A stretch of 64,000 nucleotides of DNA from Kingdonia uniflora (Eukaryota; Streptophyta; Magnoliopsida; Ranunculales; Circaeasteraceae), in the NCBI GenBank assembly GCA_014058105.1, contig JACGCM010000544.1, positions 186,001 to 250,000 on the forward strand. Direction: 5' to 3'. Each line of letters begins with the position of its first letter. The first letter of the stretch is position 1. The notes under the pieces were generated by a model that worked only from the letters and a program-made list of their open reading frames with translations, had not been told where the DNA came from and ran no database searches. The position numbers and the translations under genes are program-made. This document shows positions 10,646-22,700 of the stretch, in pieces.

Positions 10646-12908
10646 TGTAGCGCCCCACTTTATTTTATTTTTTCCGTTATATAACTTTGTTCTAGTTAGC
10701 GGTTGTAGTTTAGTAAGTTACATGTGGAGTATGTTATCATAGTTCTTTTATTCTTTCTTCAAACCCATTCAAATCCATTCAACCACCACCGTATTTCTTC
10801 TTGATTCTTCTCCATCTCTCTCTCTATCTCCTCCATAGACCCATAGCTTTAGAGACTAAGTTGTGAGAATTACTCCCCTTAACTTCAAGTTCTCTTTTGT
10901 ACCTGTTTTGGAGTGGGTTGGATTTAGTTTTTGTCGAGCATTGCAAGGCGTTCTTCGCTCTTCGATTTGTAGCAAAATCCCTAATCAGGCAAGTACCATT
11001 ATCATCGGGCACTTAGCGTTGATTGATAGTGATAATTTTCAATTTCAATGTTAGTATAATCGGCATTAGTGCAAAATCAGTAGATGGTTATCTAATTTCA
11101 TTGATGATCTGAATTGTTCCTGTATTAGTAACTTATTATAGCCCATACTTAAGGTATATGCTTTATGTTATTGGCATTAAGTGATTTGAAATGATTACAA
11201 CAGATCACATGAGTTCACAAGATTAAGGGTAAACATTGTATAAGATTATCAGTAATATAGTTGATATTAGTTGGGTTAGTAGTTCTCCTGTTAAACAATC
11301 TATAGTATTTGTCAATCATAGTTAACCGCCTGCCTCTTATAGCTCACATGTTCATGCACCACCTGATGTTGCAGAAATATTTAGGGAGTATGGTTTGAAA
11401 TTGTAGTCAGACTATAACTATATATGTTTTCTACTTAATTGGGTGCTCTTAGTATTGTTGGAGTATGTAAATACACATGGTTTAGATAATAGTAATATTT
11501 AAGGCGCGAGAGCATTAGAAGTGAACCTTATAGTTAGTTGCCTTGTAGTTCGTTCTTGTCAGATGTACTTTTAGTATATTAGGGTAAGAGTACAGATGTT
11601 TACCAATAAATAAAGATATTCGATTAGCGGCTTAACTTAGCTACTATTTTAGGACTTCAAGTGATATAATCTTTAATAACTTAAGGTAGAATGATCATTA
11701 ATAGTCAGAGAATAATATCAGTGACTGAGACTCCACTCCTATATGTGTGAGGGTAGAAAGGTCAGTGAGCATAAGATCGCTAATCATATGATATAGTCTC
11801 ATTGCCTATAGAACAAGGACAGATAGGTCATTTTGATTGAGTGTCGGTTTCTTAAATCATTCATGCATAGGATAACTTAGAGTCGCGTACACAGTAGGGC
11901 TATGATGTCAAGGTCCTTGGGTTCGATTCCCTAAACAAAAGATTAGGTGACTGTTTATCAGTGTTCCAGGGTTGCAAGCCCTTAAAACTCTTCCCCAGTT
12001 ACATATCGGCTTTGTTATTCTTTGTGAATACTCCCCGTAGGCATAGATCCCTAAAAGTGAAAATAAATCAGGCTTTAGACCTGTAGATTGAAACTCCTTG
12101 ACCACCTTGATCCGGTGATTTCCCCGTTAATTCCTGGCTCACTAAAAAAGAATCTGCCAATCCCTGGCTCGACGCTTCTGTTGAGGATAGAAGGGTGCGA
12201 GAGTGTGGTCCCACTGAATTAAAATGACCATGTTTACATCGCCTGTTAGTTATCCCCCACATCTAATAATACTTTATAACTATTTTATAATACCGGTTGG
12301 CGTCGACGCTTAAAAACAACATTAATAATTGAACTTCATTTCCTCAATGCATTGCATCATTTATATATATTTATAGGATATTATATCACACTATTACTTT
12401 TGTATAATAGATCGGTCTATCATGTTCAGTGACCGGTAATAATTGTGCTTGCTTGACGCCCTATGCGCTATATTTTTTTCAGGAGGTCGAGCAAAGTAGG
12501 TTTTTGCGTAGTCAGGCTTGGTTGATCATTTTCGGGATTCTTTGGAGTTATTTGGATCGTTGAGCTGTCGTAGAGTATTTATGATATTTATTTCATATTT
12601 CATTGTCGTAGTTTTATTCTCGTTTTTAAAGTTAGTAGATATTTTATTCACTTTAATCCATTTATTCATTTAATTTATATGGAGTTATTTTTCGCTGCGT
12701 TTCTTTGATAAGTAAATGTAATTTCTGTTAAAATATAATACATCTGTGAGGTTTCATCCGTGGGATGCCCAACTTGTCAAGCCTTAGAATGTGTTTTATA
12801 TTGAAATATAATACATCTGTGAGGTTTCATCCGTGGGATTCCCAACTTGTCAAGCCTTAGAATGTGTTTTATAATTTATTATCAAAAGACGGATTTTGGG
12901 AAGTAACA
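10646..12908 (+). mobile_element. Putative solo LTR (2.26 kb) inside copia debris
   Basis: The segment begins TGTAGCGCCCCACTT and ends GGGAAGTAACA. It is bounded by the pentamers TCCGA (10641-10645) and TCTGA (12909-12913), a target duplication with one mismatch. The host copia sequence resumes after it. No internal second LTR or protein-coding domain is visible, and long LTRs with TGTAGCGCC..TAACA ends are common among large plant gypsy elements, so a solo LTR is the simplest reading. A truncated element of another kind is possible. Confidence 0.6.
12731..12873. repeat. Tandem duplication, 73-bp unit
   Basis: Units at 12731-12803 and 12804-12873, beginning AAATATAATACATCTGTGAG, near the end of the putative solo LTR. 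The two copies are nearly identical. Confidence 0.85.
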
Positions 12909-12980
12909 TCTGAGAAAAAATTTAGGATTTACAAATCTGGCTGGAGAAGAGTTTTTGTGATCCAATTTCAAGGTCTATGG

Positions 12981-13330
12981 TGACTATATTTGGGGCTTAC
13001 ACATCCAAGAGCTACGTCGCCAACAAAAAATTTGTTAGGGAGGAGCAATTAAACAGAACGAAAACACATAAAAATAAACGAATATGACTATCATTCACCA
13101 GATCTCAGTGAGATCCAAATTATGTGGTTTGCATAATAAACAGATTACCAAATACAGAAAGGGGACAACTGATCCCAAATCTTGTCATCTCAACCAAATA
13201 AAAATTAAGTTCAATTTCATGTCTTGCTGCAGGCGCTCTAATAATAAATAGTAGAAATATCATGAAACAAAAAACAAATCTGACATCAAAATGGTCTCAC
13301 AAAGTTGTGTCCAAGATCTGAGTTGGAAAA
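12981..13330 (-). other. Probable 3'UTR and downstream flank of the RS2Z gene
   Basis: Non-coding AT-rich sequence directly after the RS2Z stop codon (13331-13333). No polyadenylation site can be fixed from the sequence alone. Confidence 0.5.
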
Positions 13331-16300
13331 CTACTCACTGCCTCTAGGAGAAACCTCATTTTCATCGTCAGTGTTGATTGGGCTCCTCTTGTCAGCCTTG
13401 GGGCTTAGACTACGACTGCGACTGCGGCTAGGGGAACGACCATTTGTTTCATGAGGGCTGATAGGACTCTTGCCATTGGCTGTGGGGCTCCCACTGTAGT
13501 CCGACCCATTACGACGAGTGGCTTGTTTGGGTGGAGGGCTACCTCCTTCAGGTGTTGGACTACGCTTCCTCCCCTTGGAGGAAGGAGGTGGAGATCTGCT
13601 GTTCAGCTTTGGGCTCCTGCTGTAACGAGGGCTTCTAGATCTCCTATCTTCCCCTTCTATGCTCCGCTCCCTCCTTGAAGGTGATCTAGATCGGCTGCCA
13701 ATAAAAGAACAGATATAAGTAAGGTTTCCAGAAAGAAAGACCAACTAAACGAAAAAGAAAAACATTAAAAGAACAACCTTATTTAGAATTAGGCAAATAA
13801 ACAATAGTTCAAACACAATTGAGTTTTATTAGTCAAAAAATTGATTGCTCAAACAGACTAAATAGAAAATATGGAAGACATATTACGCCAGTGGAGAATC
13901 ATTCAAATACAATACTCTCCCTAAGAAACGATAAACAGTAAAGTTATGCCGGGTTTTCTTTTGTTTGTAAATGCTGGAGGTTGGGGTTTTCGCCAAACAA
14001 GCTTCAACACCAACACAAAACGAAATCAAGATTTTGGAGGGGAAAAAAGTATGATACCAACTAACCAAACACTTGGACAAGACAACTGAACAGTGTTCAC
14101 AAATTGAAACATAACCACACTCAAATCACTACTATGTAACTACCGTTCACGGACAACTGCACTTGGACAAGACAACTGAACAGTGTTCACAAATTGAAAC
14201 ATAACCACACTCAAATCACTACTATGTAATTACCGTTCACAGACAATTGAAACCGCTCCAAAAAACATAGTTCACAAAGCCTCGAAGGAATAAAAAAAAA
14301 GGGAAAAGGAAAATAAACTAAACCCAGGCAAATACTTTCAGATTTGACAATGGCAAATTGAAGCATAACCACACTCAAATCACTACTTTTTGTAATTACG
14401 GTTCACGGACAACTGAAACCGCTCCAAGAACATAGTTCACAAGACCTCGAAGGAATCAAACAAAAGGGAAAAGGAACAATAAACTAAACCCAAGAAAACA
14501 CTTTTGTATATGATGGATCAAGGCAAAGGCAGCAACCTGTCGAAGCGAGAGAGAAATCTCGCATACAAAGAAGAGATGTAATCCGTCCTGATATCCCATA
14601 ATATCAAATCAAAAAATTTACTGGACGATTTAACTGAAAGGATTAATTTACTATTGCAAACAAAGAAATTGCCTCAAATCATTCGAAATAATTAATTATC
14701 ACGATTTGGGACAGAGTGCGTTTGCTTTCAGCCAAATTATTCTAGAATAAAAAGAGAGGTTTTGATACTACAACTCATTTCCCAGGAATAAGAAAAAATC
14801 TACAGCAATGTAATCCGTCCAGATATTACATGATAGAATACTCAAAATATCTACAGGACGATTTAACCAAAAGGATTTTAAGGAACAATTTGCTTTAAGA
14901 AAAAACAAAATCAAGATAGAATGAGAGAATCCCCTAAGATTTGTGACAAGTTAAAAAGAGCTTGGTAAGAGAAAAAAGTAATATTATCTTATTGGCAAAC
15001 CTGGGACTGCGACTTCTGCTGTAACTTCGACCACGTCCTTTGCTGCGACGAGGAGATGGTGATCGTGAGTAACTACGTCCACGTCTGCTATTACACATAA
15101 TCTTTCAAGTAAATCAAAACTATTCTGAAGGATTTTGTTATTTAAATATTTATTCTTACAAGTAAATAAAGACGAGTCTAATAAGATTCAGAAAGTCTGA
15201 TATTACTTGAGGCTCTTTGGACTATTCTGGCAGCTCCTTTCTATATGGCCTCTTTCTCCACAGCGATAGCACTTGTTCCTCCAATCTCCAGCTGTGCAAT
15301 CTCGAGCCCAGTGGCCTTCAAGACCGCAATTGAAGCAGCGACCAGATCCAGGAGGGGGTGCTCCTCTGCTGGAAAAATCACGGGAATCTCGAGAATCACG
15401 AGAACCACGAAATTCACGGGGACCTCCAGAGCCACGCGGTCCCTGCAGGTTAGTGTAACCAAAGACGTCAATTGGAAAATGAAGTAGCAGGAGTACAAAT
15501 ATAAAAGTAGATAAACGAAAGTTTTGTTTAGAAATGCATTGTTCAACTTCAGTTTTAGAAGTCGGTAGATCTACTCAACGAACTACTAAGTAGGGAAAGT
15601 TAATTTGAATCACTAAATACTTGATTCTAATTAACTCTAATATTTCTTTTACATGTATATGCAATACCCTATACCTCTTATTTATGATACTGATGGGAAT
15701 TACAGGTGCAATAGAAAGATAGTATTACACATGTCCTAACAACAAACTAATCAGCCTTTAACCCAAATAGTTTTAGATCATAGATTTAGAAAAGCAGTTT
15801 ATAGTATTACACATGTCCTAACAACAAACTAATCAGCCTTTAACCCAAATAGTTTTAGATCATAGATTTAGAAAAGCAGTTTATCTTACCCCCTTTGCAA
15901 ATTCCACTATGAGGCGACTTCCACTGAAGTCACGGCCATCTAAGTTATGTCTAGCATCATCAGCGTCCCGCGGATCGCTAAAATCCTGTAGAACCAGAGG
16001 TTGGAAAAAGAAGAAAAACACCAAACCAAAGCTCATAGATGAACTAATAAATGTAAAATGTTCACAAGACAATAAATGGTGGAACAGAGTATCTTATATC
16101 ATAGATGCAATTGAATAAGGACAGAGAGATAGAAGAGAAGAAATACATACAACAAAGGCGAAGTCGTTCTTCAAATCCACATCGCGTACTCTGCGGAAAC
16201 GGTTGTCATAAACAATAAGGCCATCATCACGATTTTCAGTATCGAATGGTACGATACTTTCCCTCACATTTCCACATAAACACGCAATAACACTACACAA

Positions 16301-17077
16301 AGAAGCGCCAAAGTCTCCTATACACTCTGCAAGATTAGCCACCAATTCCACCAAGGGCAGGTCCTCTCACCACAGACCTCCAGGTTAGGCAAAAGCCAAG
16401 AAACCTTCAACAAGATCATTAAAATTAAAAAAGACAGCACGTGGGTGTAACGATCTCAGACATATAAATGAATCCCGTACCACAACACCCCACGTTATAG
16501 ACAGATAATCCGGAGTGAGTGTTGTGAGCCTGTAAGCCCAAGAGTCACTTGTTGATATTTTAGTAAATATGGTTCCAATACCTTCAATCACTCAATCAAA
16601 TGTCATATTTACCGTCCATAGCACCTTTTTCATCCATTGGATAGATTTGGTGGCATAAAAACTGTGATGCCAATTACCCAATGGTGCCGAATGACTTTCT
16701 GGGGAGATTGGAAAAGTCAATAATATCTCTTCTAAAGGGGGAAGAAAAATAATAGTCCAGAGAGACTAAATATATAAGGTAGAGTGGCTAAGAGAAATGG
16801 ATAACACACAATTATACCACTTAATTGAGAGGTTTCACTTTCACCACATGATCAAACAAAAAAATAATTCATATAAGATTTCATCCCTAATATGAATCTG
16901 TCATTAATTTTGACCACAGACACACTAACAAATATTAAAAAACTGATACATACAATTAGATTACCTTCCATATTTGCTAAAAAGGTCCTCTAAATCGCGT
17001 GAGCGTGTCCTTGACGACAATCGACCGACGTAGAGACGTGTATTACTATTACCACCGCGATCGTCATACCGAGGCAT
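13331..17077 (-). CDS. RS2Z33-like: RS2Z-type serine/arginine-rich splicing factor (RS2Z32/33-like)
   Basis: Six coding exons join in frame with canonical splice sites: 16965-17077, 16151-16190, 15890-15985, 15207-15442, 15001-15084 and 13331-13694, 933 nt encoding 310 residues. Residues ~13-83 form one RRM with RNP2 (RLYVGRL, 14-20) and RNP1 (KNDFAFVDF, 45-53). Two CX2CX4HX4C zinc knuckles follow at C119-C132 ([14 protein letters not shown]) and C141-C154 ([14 protein letters not shown]). Then come an RS domain and an SP-rich tail ending SPRGSE. One RRM plus two knuckles defines the plant-specific RS2Z subfamily, nuclear proteins that bind pre-mRNA and guide splice-site choice; the known Arabidopsis members are about 285-290 residues. 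A 5'UTR exon ending at a donor at 18448 is likely, with a 1.36-kb leader intron. All key residues are intact, so this copy looks functional. Confidence 0.95.
14071..14249. repeat. Tandem duplication (90-bp unit) in an RS2Z intron, third copy nearby
   Basis: Units at 14071-14160 and 14161-14249, beginning ACTTGGACAAGACAACTG. A diverged partial third copy lies at about 14351-14430 (ACCACACTCAAATCACTAC). Confidence 0.85.
15721..15884. repeat. Tandem duplication (82-bp unit) beside an RS2Z splice donor
   Basis: Two nearly identical copies beginning AGTATTACACATGTCC. The second ends about 5 bp from the donor of the exon at 15890-15985, so the duplication sits at the very start of that intron on the transcribed strand. 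Confidence 0.85.
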
Positions 17078-17222
17078 TTTGCACACTGAAATTATAAATA
17101 AACAAATAAATGCGCGACAATAGTAACAAATGTGAAGCCTCAAGCATTATTCTTATAAACATAAAACATAATCATCTAAGGGCATACTTCCTCATCATAT
17201 TCAAAATTTACAGAAAGTACAC

Positions 17223-17230
17223 GTGTACGT

Positions 17231-17268
<38 letters not shown>
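17223..17268. repeat. Compound GT/GA microsatellite in the RS2Z leader intron
   Basis: A GT run followed directly by a GA run, inside the predicted 5'UTR intron. Confidence 0.9.
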
Positions 17269-18114
17269 AACAGTACTTTGATCATTTCCCCGGAACACTA
17301 GTGTAAGGAATTTGGTTAAAGATCAGGCCAACTCTGGGATAAAAGAATAAGGTGGCCGCCTCAGGGGTTAAATGCTCGAAATGGTCCAACCTTATTTATA
17401 AGCGTCCCAAATTTAATGCCTGAAGGCACAATCTTTTTAAAATTTCACGCTTACTCCCGCAGACTTCTCCCACTTCTAGTCATTTGGGCCTTCCAGGTTC
17501 TCAAAGTTGCGCACCATAACTATCCGTGATTTTATCTAGAACTCTCCCTACAATATCCAAATCCCAAAAATACTTCTCGCAATTCCAAAATCTCTCTCTC
17601 TCTCTCTCTCAACTTGGTTGACTTTTTGCATGCTTATACTAACTTTATATTAGTTTGTGCTTGTTTGCATAGGTATCTTTACTCCATAAGAAGCCTAATT
17701 ACACAAATCAACTATGAGTGAACCGAGGAGTGGGGCGAGTTGTTGGCGATGATCCGGGGTGAAGAGATTAGTGAGGTTCCACATGAAGTCATGAAGTATT
17801 GGGTGGGTTTTATTTTGCTTGCAAATATAAAAATCGGACCCACCATGGCCACCTTCATGTATCCATCCGTTTTAATATAAGAGAAGAAGATGAACCCGAA
17901 TTTCTCAAGCTCTCTATGCCTCTAACCTTCACACATAGATCATCTCGTATGGAAAGCAATCATTAAAACAACCTCTCTCTCTCTGTGTGTTTATATATAG
18001 AGCACCCAGGTTTCATTTGCATGACTGTTTTCTTTGTCTTCTTTGTCTTCTTTCTCAAATCTCTCCCAGTTGATGCATGTTATGGATCCTTCTAACCCAA
18101 TTCACCAAGTCAGA

Positions 18115-18116
<2 letters not shown>

Positions 18117-18153
<37 letters not shown>
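18117..18153. repeat. CT microsatellite near the RS2Z 5' end
   Basis: About 18 CT dinucleotides in the predicted leader intron, close to the 5'UTR exon. Confidence 0.9.
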
Positions 18154-18159
<6 letters not shown>

Positions 18160-18447
18160 CTCTGGTAGTAACAGTTACCACAAACTTTCATTTGTAATTA
18201 TTTGAGCTTCAAAGTTTTAATTTACGCTGTTTCATACAATTTCTCATATTTCTAAACTTTGAATCCTTACTAAAATAGCAAAAAATTCAATTTTTTCCAG
18301 AATCTCAGCTCAAATCAACCCTAGATCTTACAGATAGCTTCACAACATCAAATCCGAAATAAAAACTACCGAAATGCAAATCAAAAGATGCACAACACAG
18401 ATCTGTACAAACCCTATAAATTATTGAAAGATCAAAACCTAATTTAC

Positions 18448-18530
18448 CTGAAGAAGATCGAATTTGAATAAACCTCCGCTTGCTTTGATCTCGTTGTTTG
18501 TGTTAAGAGAGGATGCGTTCTTCGTTGTTG
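18448..18530 (-). other. Likely 5'UTR exon of the RS2Z gene
   Basis: Minus-strand sequence ending CTTCTTCAG|GTAAAT gives a clean donor that can pair with the acceptor (AATTTCAG) just before the ATG exon. The upstream limit (transcription start) is a guess. A leader intron is usual in this family. Confidence 0.55.
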
Positions 18531-18916
18531 TCGTAAATTTATACGGGTGTATCAACGGTCTGGATTGTATCTTATTAAAATCGACGGTGAGGAATAGATG
18601 GTTTGTTTTGTATGAGTTGTGACTTAGGGGAGCATGGGTGTCTCGTGACTTGTTGATGCTTCTCCAATTAGGTCCCTATTGTTGTTTTAGCACATGTAGG
18701 TGGGAAAATGTCGATTTCAATGGAATTCGTCGACCCGAGCTCCCCCGACCGGGAGGTAATGCGTTGGAACTAGAAGTCGATACATCGCAGATTATGTACT
18801 TTTTTGATTTTGTACTCGAATTTTTGAGGTTCCACCTTATCTCTGATAGATTGAGGCACCACGGGTTAATAATAAACATCAGAGTTGACCATGAATGCAA
18901 TTTTTACTGGTGAAAT
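18531..18916. other. RS2Z promoter region, no gene
   Basis: A 91-codon frame (18638-18913, plus) is present but matches nothing I know and has no splice or domain support. Confidence 0.45.
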
Positions 18917-19015
18917 TCATGTACATTACCAAGACAAAGTCCAATCAACCCATACATGTGAGTCATTCTAGTTGAATCCAGACATAATATTAATTCATCG
19001 GAATGTCAAGTGCTA
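18917..19015 (+). mobile_element. LTR fragment related to the gypsy LTR at 31990
   Basis: ACATTACCAAGACAAAGTCC followed by AATCAACCCATACATGTG matches the beginning of the 31990-32319 LTR. The match fades after about 100 bp. Confidence 0.7.
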
Positions 19016-19159
19016 CTCTAGGATTTTAAAAATGGCCAAAGATCATAATATACAAAAGATGAGTATACAATACCAGAATGTCCTTAAATAACAACTTCTC
19101 TTAGAAAAAATGTGAAAATTTTATTTTCCCCACCCTCAAACTGAATTAACATGTGTCCC

Positions 19160-19790
19160 CACAGTTGCCAAAAATGAAAAGAACAAGAGAAAATATATAA
19201 AACTATGATATTATCTGAACACGATAATGGTTGCATCCCGCAAGCGCTAAGTTCAACGTCTTCAGCTAGACGATGGTAGATACCCCCAAACTAGATAAAA
19301 CTATGGGTAGAAATAAAGGTACATATGTTACATATAATTGGTCATGAAGATTCATATACTCGCTCAAACCAGTAAAGTACTCGTGAAATGGTTTTAAGTC
19401 CCTGTCCATTTACCTTATTAATGTTACCAGTACGAGGGTCAAAAAATTCAATAGCTCTATGGGGGAAAACTGTTTTGACAATGAACAGCCCGGTCCAACG
19501 GGAATGAAGTTTTCCAGAAAACAGATAAATACACGAATATAACTTTTTGATCAACTTCAAATGTCTTTCTCCAAATATTTTTATCATAGAAAGCTTTGAT
19601 TATTTCTTTGTATATTTTTGTCGATTCATATGCATCTTTTCGGAGCTCATCCAACTCATTGAGTTGCAGCTTATGGTGGGACCCATCTGTTGAAATGTCA
19701 AAGTTAAAAGTTTTTATTGCCCAATAAGTTTTATATTCAAGTTCCACAAGAATGTGATGTCTTGCCGTAAACAAGTCGGTAAGGAGGCAT
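19160..19790 (-). pseudogene. Athila-like Ty3/gypsy integrase, C-terminal half (degenerate)
   Basis: Minus-strand reading gives PPYRLVYGK, VELEYKTYWAIKTFNFD, KLQLNELDELRKDAYE, then KVNGQGLKTISR, with frameshifts. This is typical of the region after the integrase core in Athila-type elements. The upstream half continues at 25702-25925; the copia element at 19791-25701 was inserted between the two. The lower boundary is approximate. Confidence 0.8.
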
Positions 19791-22700
19791 TTTTGGGTTT
19801 TCCATCTATACCGACACTACTTTTCTGGTTCACGAGCACACATGTTAATAGGTGTTATTGGTTATGCTCAATTGTTACATCAAGTTAAGCTAGGTGGGAT
19901 CTAGTGTTACTCTTTATTAGGGTTTGATGGTATAATGAGAAGACCACTCTAACCCTATTAGGTTAAATAGATAGGAAGTCCCTCTTGGAGGCTACTACAC
20001 AAAAACCATAGCATTGAGGTCTGCAACCAATCTAAGGGAAGACCCCACTCAAGAACATAGGATTTTCATAAAGCATGAGAAGAGGTTAGTAGAATCATAT
20101 TCATATTCGATTATTGATCATAGTTATTGTATTGTATTTCCAACAATTGGTGTCAGAGCTATGATACAAAATACTATGATTAATTATTGACGGTTTAAAG
20201 ATAAAGAAACGAAATTGTTGTCAGAATTTTTTTCTAGAACTTTAATGATATTTTTTCAGTAAATTATTATATGTTTAATGTTTACTATTCACGTTTATCG
20301 AGTATCTCTCTCGCCTTGACACGTTAAAACATAATCACTTCCTAAAGTTTTTTTAGGGTTCTTCTCTCTCTCTCTCTCTCTCTTTCTCTCTTTTAATCAA
20401 AGCTAAAGTAAGTTTTAGCCACGAAATCCCCAAAGAAGATGAGAGGTTGAAGATTGAGACTTCTATTGAGAACCAAATTAAGAGTTCTTCAAAGGGTTTG
20501 AGGATTTCGATTTTATTTTAGTAGTCAAGAGTTTATTTTTCTTAAATCGATTACACATGAGATTCAAGGGTTCGAATCTGATCTGAGAAACGATATGGGG
20601 TTTGCAAATCTAGCTGGAGAATAGTTTTCGTGATCCATTATCGAGGTCTATCTTGGTGATAGTTTGCTCTAGTTTTTGTCAATTTTTGAATCACTATTGT
20701 TCTCTCCTAAATTTGTTACGGTGGTATTGATGTGTATTATTTCGGTGTATGGAGATTAGGGAAATTTAATTTTAGAGCTCTAGAGGTGATTAGGTTTGTG
20801 ATGTTGGGGGTGTGACGAATCACGGTGTTGTTTGTGGTTATTCTCTTCGACATTGGTTTGTGATGTTTTGCAGATTTTGCCCTAGGGTTCTGTAAATTTG
20901 ATTTATCACTCTTGTTCACGGCTGGTGGACATTGCGAGTGTTTGTTGAACTAAGAATTAGGTTTTTTTGTGGTGGTTTGTGCTTATTCATTCTTGGACTA
21001 TGGTGTTGCCATTGGATTTGTCGTTATCAGATTCATGTTTTTGTTGTGGGTTAATTTTGTTATCATCCTTACTGTTCTTATGTGGGGGTGATCGGTGGGG
21101 CAATTCGATAACTTCTTTGCTCGAATCCTTGTATGGGAACATTTTTTCTTGTTGCTTTAGGTAATCACTAAGTCGCCAATTTTCACTTCACACCAGAGCA
21201 GTTGGCGGAGAAGAACAACAACACTGTCCTTCTTTTTTATGGTGCGATTTTGATCTTGATCGTTGTTGTGCATCACTTCATTTACAGGAGAAGATAACCT
21301 TAGTTTTATGCTTATGGACATGACCTTAACCTCTACAGGCGTATGTTACTACCATTTTCCTATGCAATATTTTATGACCTTATTAGGCGTATGTTACAGT
21401 AAAGTCTTCTTTTTCCTTTTCTTTTTTTGCAAAACTTTTGTCTAACCTGTCGAAGTTGACGATGTCCAATTGTTACTAGTTGCATAACTGGTTCACATAC
21501 TTCACATTCCTTTTTAGTTTTATATCGTGAAATATGCAATTTTTGTATTTAGTTTTGGTCTTACTTACTATTATAAAATGATGAAACTTTATATATGCTT
21601 TGCTTATGATCATGTTGAATTTATGGAATTATTGTTAATTATTAGTTAGCTAGCTAAACATTAACATGAGTAAAAGTTATTATAAGAAACTCTAGCATAA
21701 GAATATCCAATGTATGGTAACCCTGTTAAGGGATTACAATAAATCATTCACATTTATTATTAATTGGATAATAATATCTTGCATAAGCTATAATATATCA
21801 TTCGTGATATAGGGATTTAATGCCCAAGGATCTCCAATGGGGTTTAATTGAGATCAAGTAGTCGTTAGGAAGATGGGATATAAAATGGGCAAATACACCC
21901 AAAAGAGGTTTGTCCATGGAGTTGAACGTTTCTCCAAATGTAAAGACTCTCTAGTAAAGTCTCATTAAGACTACTTTGCATTAATTAAACTTAAAATAAT
22001 TAGACCACCCAAAGGAGACTATGAAACTTTTAATTAATTATTGGATCAAGATAAGCTACACGGTATGGGGAGATGAGGATAACCCTCGGCCCAAAGGTTC
22101 GGAAATGTCTTGAGTTAAACTGCATGTACGTGACTAGTCTAGTATTGAACGTAAGTGATCACCAACTAGGGGGCAATGTATGTCAAATCACCACCCAAAG
22201 GAGGGATTTGATGATACATCGCTGTACCTATAAAATGAAAAATCAATACCTTAAAATATTATATACACTCTGACTCGACCATCCTAAACCCAGGTAGAAT
22301 TGAGATTAAAAGCATCAAGTTATCGATATTTTAAATATCAAGTTAAACGTGCATAAAATTAAATTTTACACGTCCTAATATAAGTTATTGGTTCATGCAA
22401 CTATAGACCTTATGATCTAGAACCAACTGACTAATATTGAGACCTTGACGGACTCTAACTACTCCAACTGGAAGCTAAAAATCTAGATTTCCCTAGGCTA
22501 CCTTGATTTTGATTTTGTTCTCATTGAAACCAATCCCGCGGATCTCACAAATACTTCTTCTGATACTGAGAAAGTGCCACATGCCAAATGGGTCAAAGCC
22601 AATAAAAGTGTCCAATACCTCTTACGATGATACGTTGAAGGTTCACTTAGCAGTTTGGTCTCTTCCACAAAGTTTCGAGATGTTCTAAGTTCACTACCAG

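Larger units (their letters stand above)
10211..12980 (+). mobile_element. Copia element fragment (element E), split by a later insertion
   Basis: Positions 10211-10645 and 12909-12980 align in order with the LTR end and leader of the copia element at 19791-25701 (for example CGAGTATCTCTCTC and AAATCCCCAAAGAAG). The primer binding site is deleted in this copy. The two parts are separated by the 2.26-kb insertion at 10646-12908. No coding sequence remains. Confidence 0.7.

Noticed and set aside
11905..11945. tRNA-like B-box sequence GGTTCGATTCC
   Set aside because: No A box, acceptor stem or cloverleaf can be built around it; it lies within the putative solo LTR.
18723..18746. Clustered GAATTC, GTCGAC and GAGCTC sites resembling a cloning polylinker
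   Set aside because: The sequence around it continues without vector features; three six-cutter sites in 25 bp can occur by chance.
18638..18913. 91-codon frame upstream of RS2Z
   Set aside because: No homology recognised and no splice support; lies in the promoter region.
20560..20590. GGGTTCGAATC motif in the copia leader
   Set aside because: Isolated B-box-like match without other tRNA or SINE features.
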